A DNA stretch of 42,291 bases from Bacteroidota bacterium (GCA_030706585.1 JAUZOF010000004.1:1-42291); one strand, 5' to 3'; counted from the stretch's first letter, positions 20,789 through 29,834 are shown. Made by a program: numbers and translations. Notes: generated by a model from the sequence alone, not told the origin.

Positions 20789-22045
20789 ATGTTGTTAGAA
20801 TTTACAGTTGGCAATTACTTGTCATTTAAAGATAAAAAGACGCTTAGTCTGGAAGCATCTTCTATAAAGGAATTCCCTGAAAATGTATTTCAGGCAGGGA
20901 AATACAATCTTTTGCGCAGTGCTGTAATATATGGAGCTAACTCAAGTGGTAAAAGTAACCTAATTAAGGCTATGCAAAAGATGAGTGAGATAATCCTCAA
21001 TTCATCTAAGCAGTCATCTACAGATAAAATTGATGTTATTCCCTTTTTATTGAACATAGAAACAGAAAACGCTCCTTCGTATTTTGAAATACTTTTCCTG
21101 ATTGATGATGTCAGGTATCGTTATGGATTTGAAGTCGATAAAGATATTGTGCATTCAGAATGGTTGTTTGCTTGTACTGGGACAAAAGAACAAATGCTAT
21201 TTATAAGAGAAAAGGATGAAATCGAAATCTCAAATGATTTTGTAGAAGGAAAAGGATTGGAAGAAAGAGTAAGAGATAATGGCTTGTTTTTATCTGTGGT
21301 AGATCAGTTTAATGGCCGAATTTCAAAAAAGATTCTGACATATATGAATCTTAAGCTACAATTTATTTCAGGTATAAGCCATAATGCGGGAGCAACTATC
21401 TATTTTTTAAGTAATAAGACTTATGATGCCCAAATTAGACAGTTCTTAAGGTTATTCAATTTGGGATTTGATGAGTTTGAGGTTAATGAGAAAATCATTG
21501 AAGGATTAAATGATGGAACATGGCTTAGATATCTAAATGAAAAGATTAGAACAATACATTATAAATATAATGACCAAGGGGTTAGAATCGGAACACAACC
21601 TTTTAGTTTAGAAAATCAGGAATCATCGGGAACAAATAAACTATTTGATCTTATAGGTTCAATTATCTCAAGTTTGATTTATGGTAATACTTTTTTTGTC
21701 GACGAATTAGATGCAAAACTACACCCACTCTTGACTCTCCAAATTGTAAAATTATTCCATTCTCCGGAAACAAATCCCAAGAATGCTCAGTTGATTTTTG
21801 CTACACACGATACTAATCTACTCGATTATGGACAATTCCGTCGGGATCAAATCTATTTCACCGAAAAAGATAGAATGGAAGCTACGGATCTATATTCATT
21901 GGTTGAGTTTAAAGATGCTGATGGGGTAAAAGTTCGCAATGACCGCAAGTTTGAGAAAGATTATATAGCCGGTCGGTATGGCGCTATTCCCTTTATTGGT
22001 GATATCTCAAATATTATGAAGGATGGCACGGATAGCGAAAATTGA
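20789..22045 (+). CDS. RloA-like AAA/ABC-type ATPase (AAA_15/AAA_21)
   Basis: 418 aa; N-terminal FTVGNYLSFKDKKTLSLEAS, Walker A GANSSGKSNL, Walker B-like TFFVDELDAKLHPLL, ATHDTNLLD. Confidence 0.9.
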   Translation: MLLEFTVGNYLSFKDKKTLSLEASSIKEFPENVFQAGKYNLLRSAVIYGANSSGKSNLIKAMQKMSEIILNSSKQSSTDKIDVIPFLLNIETENAPSYFEILFLIDDVRYRYGFEVDKDIVHSEWLFACTGTKEQMLFIREKDEIEISNDFVEGKGLEERVRDNGLFLSVVDQFNGRISKKILTYMNLKLQFISGISHNAGATIYFLSNKTYDAQIRQFLRLFNLGFDEFEVNEKIIEGLNDGTWLRYLNEKIRTIHYKYNDQGVRIGTQPFSLENQESSGTNKLFDLIGSIISSLIYGNTFFVDELDAKLHPLLTLQIVKLFHSPETNPKNAQLIFATHDTNLLDYGQFRRDQIYFTEKDRMEATDLYSLVEFKDADGVKVRNDRKFEKDYIAGRYGAIPFIGDISNIMKDGTDSEN

Positions 22046-22706
22046 TAATGGGGTAAAGAAACGCTTTGAACGTGAAGAGAAAAAGCGTTCTGTTGCTACC
22101 CGTGATAAGCGTGTCTACTTTCTAATTGTTTGTGAAGGAGAAAGAACAGAACCCAATTATTTCATTGAGTTAGGTAAAACCTTACCTGTCGGGATGGTCG
22201 ATATAAAGATCGAGGGAAGTGGAAAAAATACCATTAGTCTGGTAGAAGAAGCCATTAAGATCAGGGATAAAAATGCAAAGCGTTTTGACAGAGTCTGGGT
22301 AGTGTTTGATAAAGATAGTTTCCCTGATGTCAATTTCAATGGCGCAATTGCGAAAGGCAAAGCTAATCAGATAGAATGTGCATGGAGTAATGAAGCTTTT
22401 GAGTTGTGGTTGATTCTTCACTTTATGTATCGGAATACTTCCATGAGTCGGACAGAGTATAAAGGTGTACTTGAAAGTGAAATCCGTAAACGTAGTGGCG
22501 ACAAAGGGTATAAATATCTAAAGAATGCACTGGATACTTTCGCATTAGTTACACAATATGGTAGTCAGGAAGATGCTATAAGAAATGCAGCCAAGTTAGT
22601 CGGTTTATATGGGGATGAATCATTTGCAACGCACAATCCTTGTACTTTGGTTCATAAGTTAGTGGAAGAACTATCCAATCCACAAGAGATATTGAAAAGA
22701 TTATAA
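22023..22706 (+). CDS. RloB-like protein (Toprim-like effector)
   Basis: 227 aa; VCEGERTEPNYF, VWVVFDKDSF, SNEAFELWLILHF; overlaps the upstream ORF by 23 nt. Confidence 0.9.
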   Translation: MARIAKIDNGVKKRFEREEKKRSVATRDKRVYFLIVCEGERTEPNYFIELGKTLPVGMVDIKIEGSGKNTISLVEEAIKIRDKNAKRFDRVWVVFDKDSFPDVNFNGAIAKGKANQIECAWSNEAFELWLILHFMYRNTSMSRTEYKGVLESEIRKRSGDKGYKYLKNALDTFALVTQYGSQEDAIRNAAKLVGLYGDESFATHNPCTLVHKLVEELSNPQEILKRL

Positions 22707-22708
22707 TG

Positions 22709-22755
22709 ACAAAGACGACTCAATACGATCCAACGATGAGTCGTCTTTGTTTTTT
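22709..22755 (+). terminator. Terminator of the rloAB pair
   Basis: ACAAAGACGACTCA ... TGAGTCGTCTTTGT followed by TTTTT. Confidence 0.85.
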
Positions 22756-22771
22756 GATACCAATTTCACTG

Positions 22772-22950
22772 TCCCAACCCTGGGAATCTCAGCCCAGCCC
22801 TCGGGCAGCCATTCCCAACCTTGGGAAACCTTGCCTACATGCTGGGCGGACTTTCCCAAGATTGGGAATGTTAGTTTTTGGGCTCAGGCGAACTTTCCCA
22901 ACGTTGGGATTCTTTCCCCAGCCCCCAGGGAGACTTTCCCAACGTTGGGA
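22772..22950. repeat. Palindrome array, block A (5 copies of TTCCCAACGTTGGGAA type)
   Basis: Copies at 22772-22785, 22812-22827, 22853-22868, 22895-22910, 22937-22950; centre spacing 41, 41, 42, 41. Confidence 0.95.
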
Positions 22951-23018
22951 CGGCTTCCTTCGCTTGCGAAATCATTTTTCCAATAAGATTTTCCATCCAA
23001 AATGGCCAAAACAGAGTG

Positions 23019-23198
23019 TCCGACGCGTCGGAAACCTCCACCGGGGGGGCCGGCAATGATTCCGACACGTCGGAAAGCCAGCCCAGCCCTCAGGCGAACT
23101 TTCCGATGCGTCGGAAAGTCTCTTTTTGATCAAAAACAAGGAATCCGACGCGTCGGAAAGGTTCCCCAGCTCTCGGTGGGACTTTCCGACGCGTCGGA
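23019..23198. repeat. Palindrome array, block B (5 copies of TTCCGACGCGTCGGAA type)
   Basis: Copies at 23019-23032, 23060-23075, 23101-23116, 23144-23157, 23185-23198; centre spacing 42, 41, 42, 41; 82 bp from the last block A centre. Confidence 0.95.
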
Positions 23199-23202
23199 CG
23201 AT

Positions 23203-23245
23203 AAAAACGAGAGCCACGAAGGTTTTTTCCTCCGTGGCCCTCTGT
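23203..23245 (-). terminator. Terminator of the metal efflux operon
   Basis: Minus strand: GGGCCACGGAGG-AAAAAA-CCTTCGTGGCTCTCGTTTTT. Confidence 0.75.
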
Positions 23246-23277
23246 GTATTTTGACTGAACTCCTCTGTGATACAACC

Positions 23278-24177
23278 TCAATTACAATTGTTCCGGCAAT
23301 TCTCATCTCCCTGTTCGATCTGAATGGTCGCGTGCTCGATGTGAAAACGACCATGCAGTTCGTGCTGAACCTGATAGATGAAGCTGTTGTCTGTCTGCGT
23401 ATTCGTATTGAGATGGACGGTCAGTGCCGCATCGGTAGTGCTCAGCGCCCAGATGTGCAGATCGTGGATGGTGGAGACTTCAGGCAGGTTCACAAGGTAA
23501 GTTCGTACCGCTTCAATGTCGATGTGTTCGGGTACGGCATCCAGTCCGAGGTTAATCGAGTCGATCAACAGGTGGATGGTGCTGTAGAGAATCACCACAA
23601 TGATGATAAACGATACCACTGAATCAATCCAGGTAATACCGGTCAGCAACATGAGTACCCCGGCAATGACTACACCCAATGATACCAGCGCATCGGCCAC
23701 AAAGTGGACAAATGCGCTGCGGATGTTGAGATCGGACTTTTTCCCCTTGACAAAGAGCCAGGCCGTGAAGCCGTTGATCACAATACCGATGGCAGCTATC
23801 GTAATTACATCTTCCGATTTGATCGCTAATGGTTTTCCTAACCGGTGAATGGTTTCCCACAGGATGAAACCCATGGCCACCAATAGCAGCACGGTGTTCA
23901 GCATTGCAATCAGGATGGTGGATCGTCGAAAACCGTAGGTAAACCGCAGGGTAGGCTTCCGTTGCGAAATGATAACACCGATCCAGGAAAAAGCCAGTGC
24001 CAGCACATCGCTGAAGTTATGCCCCGCATCGGCTACCAGCGCCATCGAATTGGCCATGTAGCCATAGGCTACCTCTATGATGGTGAAAATAATATTGAGT
24101 CCTATACCGATCTTGAAAGCGTTATTCAGATCGATACCATCGTGATGATGGTGGTGATGATCGTGATTGTGTCCCAT
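23278..24177 (-). CDS. CDF (cation diffusion facilitator) metal transporter
   Basis: 299 aa; His-rich N-terminus MGHNHDHHHHHHDG, MALVADAGHNFSDV, FVHFVADALVSLGVV. Confidence 0.93.
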   Translation of the reverse strand: MGHNHDHHHHHHDGIDLNNAFKIGIGLNIIFTIIEVAYGYMANSMALVADAGHNFSDVLALAFSWIGVIISQRKPTLRFTYGFRRSTILIAMLNTVLLLVAMGFILWETIHRLGKPLAIKSEDVITIAAIGIVINGFTAWLFVKGKKSDLNIRSAFVHFVADALVSLGVVIAGVLMLLTGITWIDSVVSFIIIVVILYSTIHLLIDSINLGLDAVPEHIDIEAVRTYLVNLPEVSTIHDLHIWALSTTDAALTVHLNTNTQTDNSFIYQVQHELHGRFHIEHATIQIEQGDENCRNNCN

Positions 24178-24189
24178 AAATTATACTGA

Positions 24190-25380
24190 TTAGTCGCAGG
24201 CCATATCCCCTGCATTCTTTTTGGCCGAAAGCAGGTTATAGGCTCCTTTTATAACAACTTTCGCCTTCGTTTGGTCGAAACCGTCAGGCAGGATTACCTC
24301 GGTGTATCCTTCATCACTCACCCCTTTGCGCACCTGTACCATACGGTATTCGGTAATGGATTTGCCTCCTTCCTGCTTGTTTTTTGCAAATACAAAGATG
24401 TAGTCTTTGTCGTCGAAACTCACCACCGCATCCGACGGCAGGGCGGTCACATCATTCACCGTTCCTTCAATGATGGCGTTGGCGTACATGCCGGGCAGGA
24501 CGTTCTTGCATTTCTCCTTCACCCGTGCATACACTTTGTACGTCTTGTCGGCATTCACCAGATTGCCCGTTTGGTAGATGACCGCGTCGTGTTGCTCGCT
24601 TTCATTATTGATATAAAAGCGAATCTTCTGACCGGCCGAAACCTTATCGATGTCTTTTTCGAAAAGCGTCAGTTCGAGCAGCAGTTGATCGCTGTTTACG
24701 ATCTCAAACAGCACGTCCGAAGGCGCCACGTATTTGCCTATACTCACGTTGACCGCCTTCACGTAGCCCGAGATGGGAGAGGTGACGGCCACCGACCGAC
24801 GGATTGTGTTTTCGGTCAACCGGTTGGGGTTGATGCCGGCGAGTTCCAGTTTCTGACGAAGGGCAATCAGTTGCGCCTTGAGGATTTTGTATTCAGAGGT
24901 CACCTGTTGCACATTTTTCTGCGAATAGACATCCTCCTTGTAGAGGTCGTTGTGGCGTTTGTACTCCGCTTCGGCATATTCGAGTTTGCTTTTTACCTCC
25001 AGATAGTTTTGTTGCAAATCCACAAACTCCTGATTTTCGAGAATGGCCAGCGTTTGGCCTTTGCGCACCGCATTGCCCGGCACGAGCGAGGTGCTTTTGA
25101 CAAATCCGCCCAACGGCACACAGACGGTAGCCAGGTTTTGCGGGGCGACGGTGACCTGCCCGTTTACCTTGAGCGTACCGCTCAGGGAGCGCATTTCGAT
25201 TTTGCCGAGTGAGATTTCGGCGAGCTTGATCTGGTCGGCTCGAAGTTCCACGATGTCTTCGGGGAGGACCTCTTCTTCTTTTTCGACTTTTGTTTCGGCT
25301 TTTTTGCCGCCGTTGCACGATGTGGCGGCTATGATGAAGGCCGAAAGTATGGATAAGCATAGGAACTTATATGTTTTCAT
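24190..25380 (-). CDS. RND efflux periplasmic adaptor (CusB/CzcB-like)
   Basis: 396 aa lipoprotein (ATSCNGG lipobox-like), HlyD-type adaptor sequence. Confidence 0.9.
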   Translation of the reverse strand: MKTYKFLCLSILSAFIIAATSCNGGKKAETKVEKEEEVLPEDIVELRADQIKLAEISLGKIEMRSLSGTLKVNGQVTVAPQNLATVCVPLGGFVKSTSLVPGNAVRKGQTLAILENQEFVDLQQNYLEVKSKLEYAEAEYKRHNDLYKEDVYSQKNVQQVTSEYKILKAQLIALRQKLELAGINPNRLTENTIRRSVAVTSPISGYVKAVNVSIGKYVAPSDVLFEIVNSDQLLLELTLFEKDIDKVSAGQKIRFYINNESEQHDAVIYQTGNLVNADKTYKVYARVKEKCKNVLPGMYANAIIEGTVNDVTALPSDAVVSFDDKDYIFVFAKNKQEGGKSITEYRMVQVRKGVSDEGYTEVILPDGFDQTKAKVVIKGAYNLLSAKKNAGDMACD

Positions 25381-25394
25381 AGATGGGTTTTGTA

Positions 25395-28300
25395 TTAATA
25401 GATTTTACCTGAAATGTTTTCGATGCCAATCACTACCTGATTGTAACTGTTCAGCACATCAAGGTATTTCTCCCGGATGGACAGTGCACGGCTGAGGTTG
25501 AGTATATAGTCTAGGTAATCCATTGCCCCGGCCTTGTAGCTGCCCGATGCCTGACGAATAATCAGGTCGGCTTCGGGCAATGCCTGCTTCTCGTAGTACT
25601 CGAGGCTGTTGCTGTACTTCGCATATTCGCCGAGCAGCGATTTATAACTTCCGGCAATGGACTTCGAATAACTTTCGGCAGTAGAACGGGCTTCCTGTTC
25701 TTTGAATTTTGCGGCTTTTGACCGGGCGGTATTGGCGGTGAACCAGAGCGGCACCGAGATACCAGCCTGAATGCCGTTGAAGCGATCGTTCGGACCGAAA
25801 GTGCGGGAAATTCCATTCACCTCCTGTGTACCCCGAATGGTCTGGCTAAAGTAGCCGATGGTGAGGTCGGGTAGCATTTTGCTGCGTTCGAGATTTTTCT
25901 CCATTCGGGAAACCTCCACCTGTTGCTGCATATATTTGACCGAAGGGTTCTGAGCCACTACAGTATCAAGCTGTGCTGTAAAAGGGATGCGAAATAAGAC
26001 TGTATCCATCGGGACGAAAGCCGCTTCAGCATTCAGCAGTGTCTGTAACTTTTGCCGGAAGATGTCGATGTCCACATTCACCTGTTGCATCCGGTTTTTC
26101 ACCTCCAGACTTTGGGAATGGGCGCTAATCATCTCGATGCGGTTCGTTTCACCGCTGCGGGCACGGAGCTCGGCTGCCCGGTAGAATCCCGTATAAAGGC
26201 TGTCCTGATAAGCGAGCAATCTGCGCATCGAGTAGAGATAAGTCAGTTGCCAGTAGGTCTGTTTTACCTGTGTGGCCACTTCGAGCCGGGAGTTTTGGTG
26301 CTGCCACTGGCTGCTTTTGATATTCGCTTTGGCCAGTTTGCTTTGGTTGGCATATACCGTGGGGAAGGCAAACGACTGAGACACCGTAAAGCTGTTGTCC
26401 TTCGACCAGGAATTGAACTGCCCGTATTGCCCTTCGATGGCGGTTTTCGGGATATCCCAAGCGGCACCTTTGAGTGCTTTTTGCGCTTCGACATTATAGC
26501 CGGACGAGCGGATGGTTAGGTTGCTGTCGAGCGCCAGTTGTATGGCTTGTTGGAGATTTACCCGAACTGTCTTTTGTGCGCTTCCCGTTGTGAAAAGAGA
26601 GATTCCGATAATGAACAGCATGGCTGTCTTTGTGAATTTCCCCTGAATCATTTTCCTGAAACTAATTTTGGAAAATAAGATGTAGAAGACCGGCAGTACG
26701 ACCAGCGTGAGCAGAGTCGCCGTAATCAATCCGCCGATAACGACCGTGGCCAATGGTTTCTGCACCTCGGCTCCGGCTGATGTGGAAATCGCCATGGGCA
26801 GAAATCCGAGCGAAGCCACCCCGGCGGTCATGATCACCGGGCGGAAGCGAATTCGAAGGCCTTTCAGTACCCGTTCGGTGATATCGGTTATACCGTCTTT
26901 TTCCAAACGATTGAATTCTGCAATTAAAACTATGCCGTTGAGTACAGCCACCCCGAAAAGTGCGATAAATCCGACACCCGCCGAAATGGAGAAGTTCATA
27001 CCACGCAGCCAGAGCGCTACCACACCTCCGATGGCCGACATCGGCACGGCGGTAAAGATGAGCAGCGATTGCTTCACCGAGCGGAAGGTAAAGAAGAGCA
27101 GCAGGAAGATGAGTGCCAATGCCACCGGTACGGCCAGTGCCAGTCGGGATTTAGCGGCTTCGAGGTTCTGGAATTGTCCGCCGTAAGTGACGTAATATCC
27201 GGTCGGGAGCTTGATTTCCTTGTCGATACGGGAAGAGACTTCGCTGATTACGCTTTGTACGTCACGGTTGCGCACATTGAATCCGATGGTGATGCGGCGT
27301 TTCGTATTCTCACGGGATACCTGTGCCGGACCGGATTTGATTTCAATATTGGCCAATTGCTCCAGCGGAATCTGGCCTCCGTTGGCTAGAGCGACCGAGA
27401 GACCTCGTACATTGTCGAGGCTTTGGCGGTAATCCTTGTCGAGACGAACCACCAGTGCAAACCGTTTTTCACCATCGAAAACCACACCGGCCTGACTGCC
27501 GGCAAAGGCGGCGCGCAATACTTTATTGACATCTTCTACAGAAAGGCCGTATTGTGCCAGCCGGTCACGGTTATATTCGATTTGGACCTGAGCCAGTCCC
27601 GTTACTTTTTCCACATTGATGTCTTCGGCTCCTTCTACCTCGCGGATGATTTTTTCCACCTTTGCTGCTTTATCTGCCAGCTCGTCCAGGTCATCACCGA
27701 AAATTTTCACGGCAATGTCCTGTTTCGAACCGGAGAGCAATTCGTTGAATCGCATCTGAATCGGTTGCTGGAATTCGAATTTCACCCCGGCCAGTGCGAC
27801 CAGTTTCTCCTGCATCTTTTCCACCAGCTCTTCGCGGGTTTTGGCCGAAGTCCATTCGCTTTTATCCTTCAATGTAATAATATAGTCGCCCGTCTCCATT
27901 GGCGTGGGGTCAGTCGGGATTTCACCCGCTCCGATTTTACAGACGGTATGTTTGATTTCGGGGAAATTATCGAGCAGGATTTTATTGGCTTTCTTCACCT
28001 GTTCCACGGTGTGAGTCAGCGAGCCGCCCTGTAAAGTCATGACCCCGGCAGCCAAATCCCCCTCTTCCAGTTGCGGGATAAATTCGCCTCCCAATCGGGT
28101 AAACAGGAAAATACTGGCGAGGAACAATACTACGGCAGAAACCGTTACCGCAAACTTCCGTCTCAGGGCAAACCCAATCACCGGACTAAACGCCTGCTGC
28201 ATTTTCTCCATCAATCGGTCGGAGAAATTTGGTTTATGTTCCGTCTTTTTACTCAGGAAAATAGAGGAGGCAACCGGCACATAGGTCAATGACAAAATTC

Positions 28301-29834
28301 CCGCTCCGAGCAGGGCAAATGCCACCACCTGCGCCATGGGTTGGAACATCTTTCCTTCGATACCGACCAATGCCATGATGGGCAGGTAAACGATGAGGAT
28401 AATCAGCTGTCCGAAGGTGGCCGAGCTCATCATTCGTTTGGCGGAATCGAGTACATTTTCATCCATCTGCTGCTGCGAAAGCCGGGTAATGCCCTGGTGA
28501 TGGTGTTTACTCATCGTGATGCGGTGAACCACACTTTCGACGATAATTACTGCCCCGTCCACAATCAGCCCAAAGTCGATGGCGCCAAGGCTCATCAGAT
28601 TGCCCGATACGCCGAAGAGGTTCATCATCGCAATGGCAAAGAGCATCGACAGCGGAATCACCGATGCCACAATCAGCCCCGCCCGCATATTTCCCAATAA
28701 GAGAATCAGGACGAAAATTACAATGAGCGCTCCCTCAATCAGGTTTCGGGAGACGGTGCCGATGGCTCTTCCCACCAGGTCGGAACGGTTGAGGTAAGGC
28801 TCGATTTTCACTCCATCGGGCAAAGACTTCTGAATAGATTCGATACGGTTTTCCACATTGTCAACCACTTCGTGCGCATTGGCGCCTTTGAGCATCATCA
28901 CCACACCGCCTACTGCCTCGGTCGTATCGATGACCAATGCACCGTAGCGGGTAGCGTTTCCATACTGGACAGTGGCCACATCGCGAATCAGTACCGGCAT
29001 GCCTGACGGATTGGTTTTAACCACGATTTTCTCAATATCCTCTTTATTCTTCATCAATCCGAGACTACGGATAAAGTATGAGGTCGGATTTTTGTCGATG
29101 TAGGCGCTACCGGTATTCTCGTTGTTCTTTTCCAGTGCGTCGAAGATATCGGTCAGCGTAATGTTCATACTGCGAAGCCGGTCGGGATTGACCGCGATTT
29201 CGTACTGCTTGACAAAACCGCCGTAGCTGTTGATGTCGGCGACACCGGGCGTTCCGAGCATGGCACGGCGAACCACCCAGTCCTGAAGCGTGCGGAGCTC
29301 CATCGGCGTATAGCGTTTTTCATGCGCCTTATCCACCGAAAGACGGTATTGGTAGATTTCACCCAGCCCGGTGGAAATCGGTGCCAGTTCAATCTTTGCC
29401 AGTCCGGCAGGAATTTGCTCTTCGGCCTCTTTCAGCCGTTCCGAGAGCTGCTGCCGTGCCCAGTAAACATTGACGTTATCTTTGAAAACAACGGTAATCA
29501 CCGACAGCCCGAGGCGGGAAATAGAACGGAGCTCCACGATGTCGGGGATATTGGCCACAGCTACTTCGATGGGAGCCGTGACCATGCCTTCCACTTCCTG
29601 AACGGCAAGCGAAGGGGCAAGGGAAATAATCTGGACCTGATTGTTGGTGATGTCGGGAATTGCATCCACCGGCAGGCGGGTGAGCGAGTAGCCACCCCAC
29701 GCGATTAGCGCCACCACAAACAGTCCGATAATGAATTTATTCTTAATCGAAAATTGAATGATACGTGCTATCATTTTGAAAAGAAATTGAGTTAGGCAAA
29801 TGTGAATAGGAATGGCAATGCACATTATATCCAA
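25395..29834 (-). CDS. CusA/CzcA-family RND pump fused to a TolC-like outer membrane factor
   Basis: 1479 aa; HME-RND hallmark MSLGAIDFGLIVDGAVIIVE, then after ~1040 residues a hydrophobic MLFIIGISLFTTGSAQ segment and a TolC/OEP domain. The real start is probably internal (MIARIIQFSIKNKFI, 29774). Confidence 0.9.
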   Translation of the reverse strand: MDIMCIAIPIHICLTQFLFKMIARIIQFSIKNKFIIGLFVVALIAWGGYSLTRLPVDAIPDITNNQVQIISLAPSLAVQEVEGMVTAPIEVAVANIPDIVELRSISRLGLSVITVVFKDNVNVYWARQQLSERLKEAEEQIPAGLAKIELAPISTGLGEIYQYRLSVDKAHEKRYTPMELRTLQDWVVRRAMLGTPGVADINSYGGFVKQYEIAVNPDRLRSMNITLTDIFDALEKNNENTGSAYIDKNPTSYFIRSLGLMKNKEDIEKIVVKTNPSGMPVLIRDVATVQYGNATRYGALVIDTTEAVGGVVMMLKGANAHEVVDNVENRIESIQKSLPDGVKIEPYLNRSDLVGRAIGTVSRNLIEGALIVIFVLILLLGNMRAGLIVASVIPLSMLFAIAMMNLFGVSGNLMSLGAIDFGLIVDGAVIIVESVVHRITMSKHHHQGITRLSQQQMDENVLDSAKRMMSSATFGQLIILIVYLPIMALVGIEGKMFQPMAQVVAFALLGAGILSLTYVPVASSIFLSKKTEHKPNFSDRLMEKMQQAFSPVIGFALRRKFAVTVSAVVLFLASIFLFTRLGGEFIPQLEEGDLAAGVMTLQGGSLTHTVEQVKKANKILLDNFPEIKHTVCKIGAGEIPTDPTPMETGDYIITLKDKSEWTSAKTREELVEKMQEKLVALAGVKFEFQQPIQMRFNELLSGSKQDIAVKIFGDDLDELADKAAKVEKIIREVEGAEDINVEKVTGLAQVQIEYNRDRLAQYGLSVEDVNKVLRAAFAGSQAGVVFDGEKRFALVVRLDKDYRQSLDNVRGLSVALANGGQIPLEQLANIEIKSGPAQVSRENTKRRITIGFNVRNRDVQSVISEVSSRIDKEIKLPTGYYVTYGGQFQNLEAAKSRLALAVPVALALIFLLLFFTFRSVKQSLLIFTAVPMSAIGGVVALWLRGMNFSISAGVGFIALFGVAVLNGIVLIAEFNRLEKDGITDITERVLKGLRIRFRPVIMTAGVASLGFLPMAISTSAGAEVQKPLATVVIGGLITATLLTLVVLPVFYILFSKISFRKMIQGKFTKTAMLFIIGISLFTTGSAQKTVRVNLQQAIQLALDSNLTIRSSGYNVEAQKALKGAAWDIPKTAIEGQYGQFNSWSKDNSFTVSQSFAFPTVYANQSKLAKANIKSSQWQHQNSRLEVATQVKQTYWQLTYLYSMRRLLAYQDSLYTGFYRAAELRARSGETNRIEMISAHSQSLEVKNRMQQVNVDIDIFRQKLQTLLNAEAAFVPMDTVLFRIPFTAQLDTVVAQNPSVKYMQQQVEVSRMEKNLERSKMLPDLTIGYFSQTIRGTQEVNGISRTFGPNDRFNGIQAGISVPLWFTANTARSKAAKFKEQEARSTAESYSKSIAGSYKSLLGEYAKYSNSLEYYEKQALPEADLIIRQASGSYKAGAMDYLDYILNLSRALSIREKYLDVLNSYNQVVIGIENISGKIY

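Noticed and set aside
22772-23198. CRISPR array
   Set aside because: Repeats are only 14-16 bp perfect-type palindromes, spacers (25-26 nt) are themselves related to each other and carry dyads, arms switch halfway, and no cas genes are present.
22706-23622. ORFs 22706..23059, 22747..22986, 22878..23129 and 23002..23622 as FPTLG/SDASE-repeat proteins
   Set aside because: The 41/42 bp period shifts frame at every repeat, several frames on both strands are open at once, and the ORFs run into the terminator or antisense to the CDF gene; more likely by-products of stop-poor repeats.
24271-25212. 313-aa plus-strand ORF antisense to the RND adaptor
   Set aside because: Exact shadow of a well-recognised adaptor gene; no recognisable family.
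25395-29834. RND-TolC fusion as an assembly error
   Set aside because: Single uninterrupted frame with a plausible signal-like linker, and similar fusions are known in this phylum; left as a finding rather than an error.
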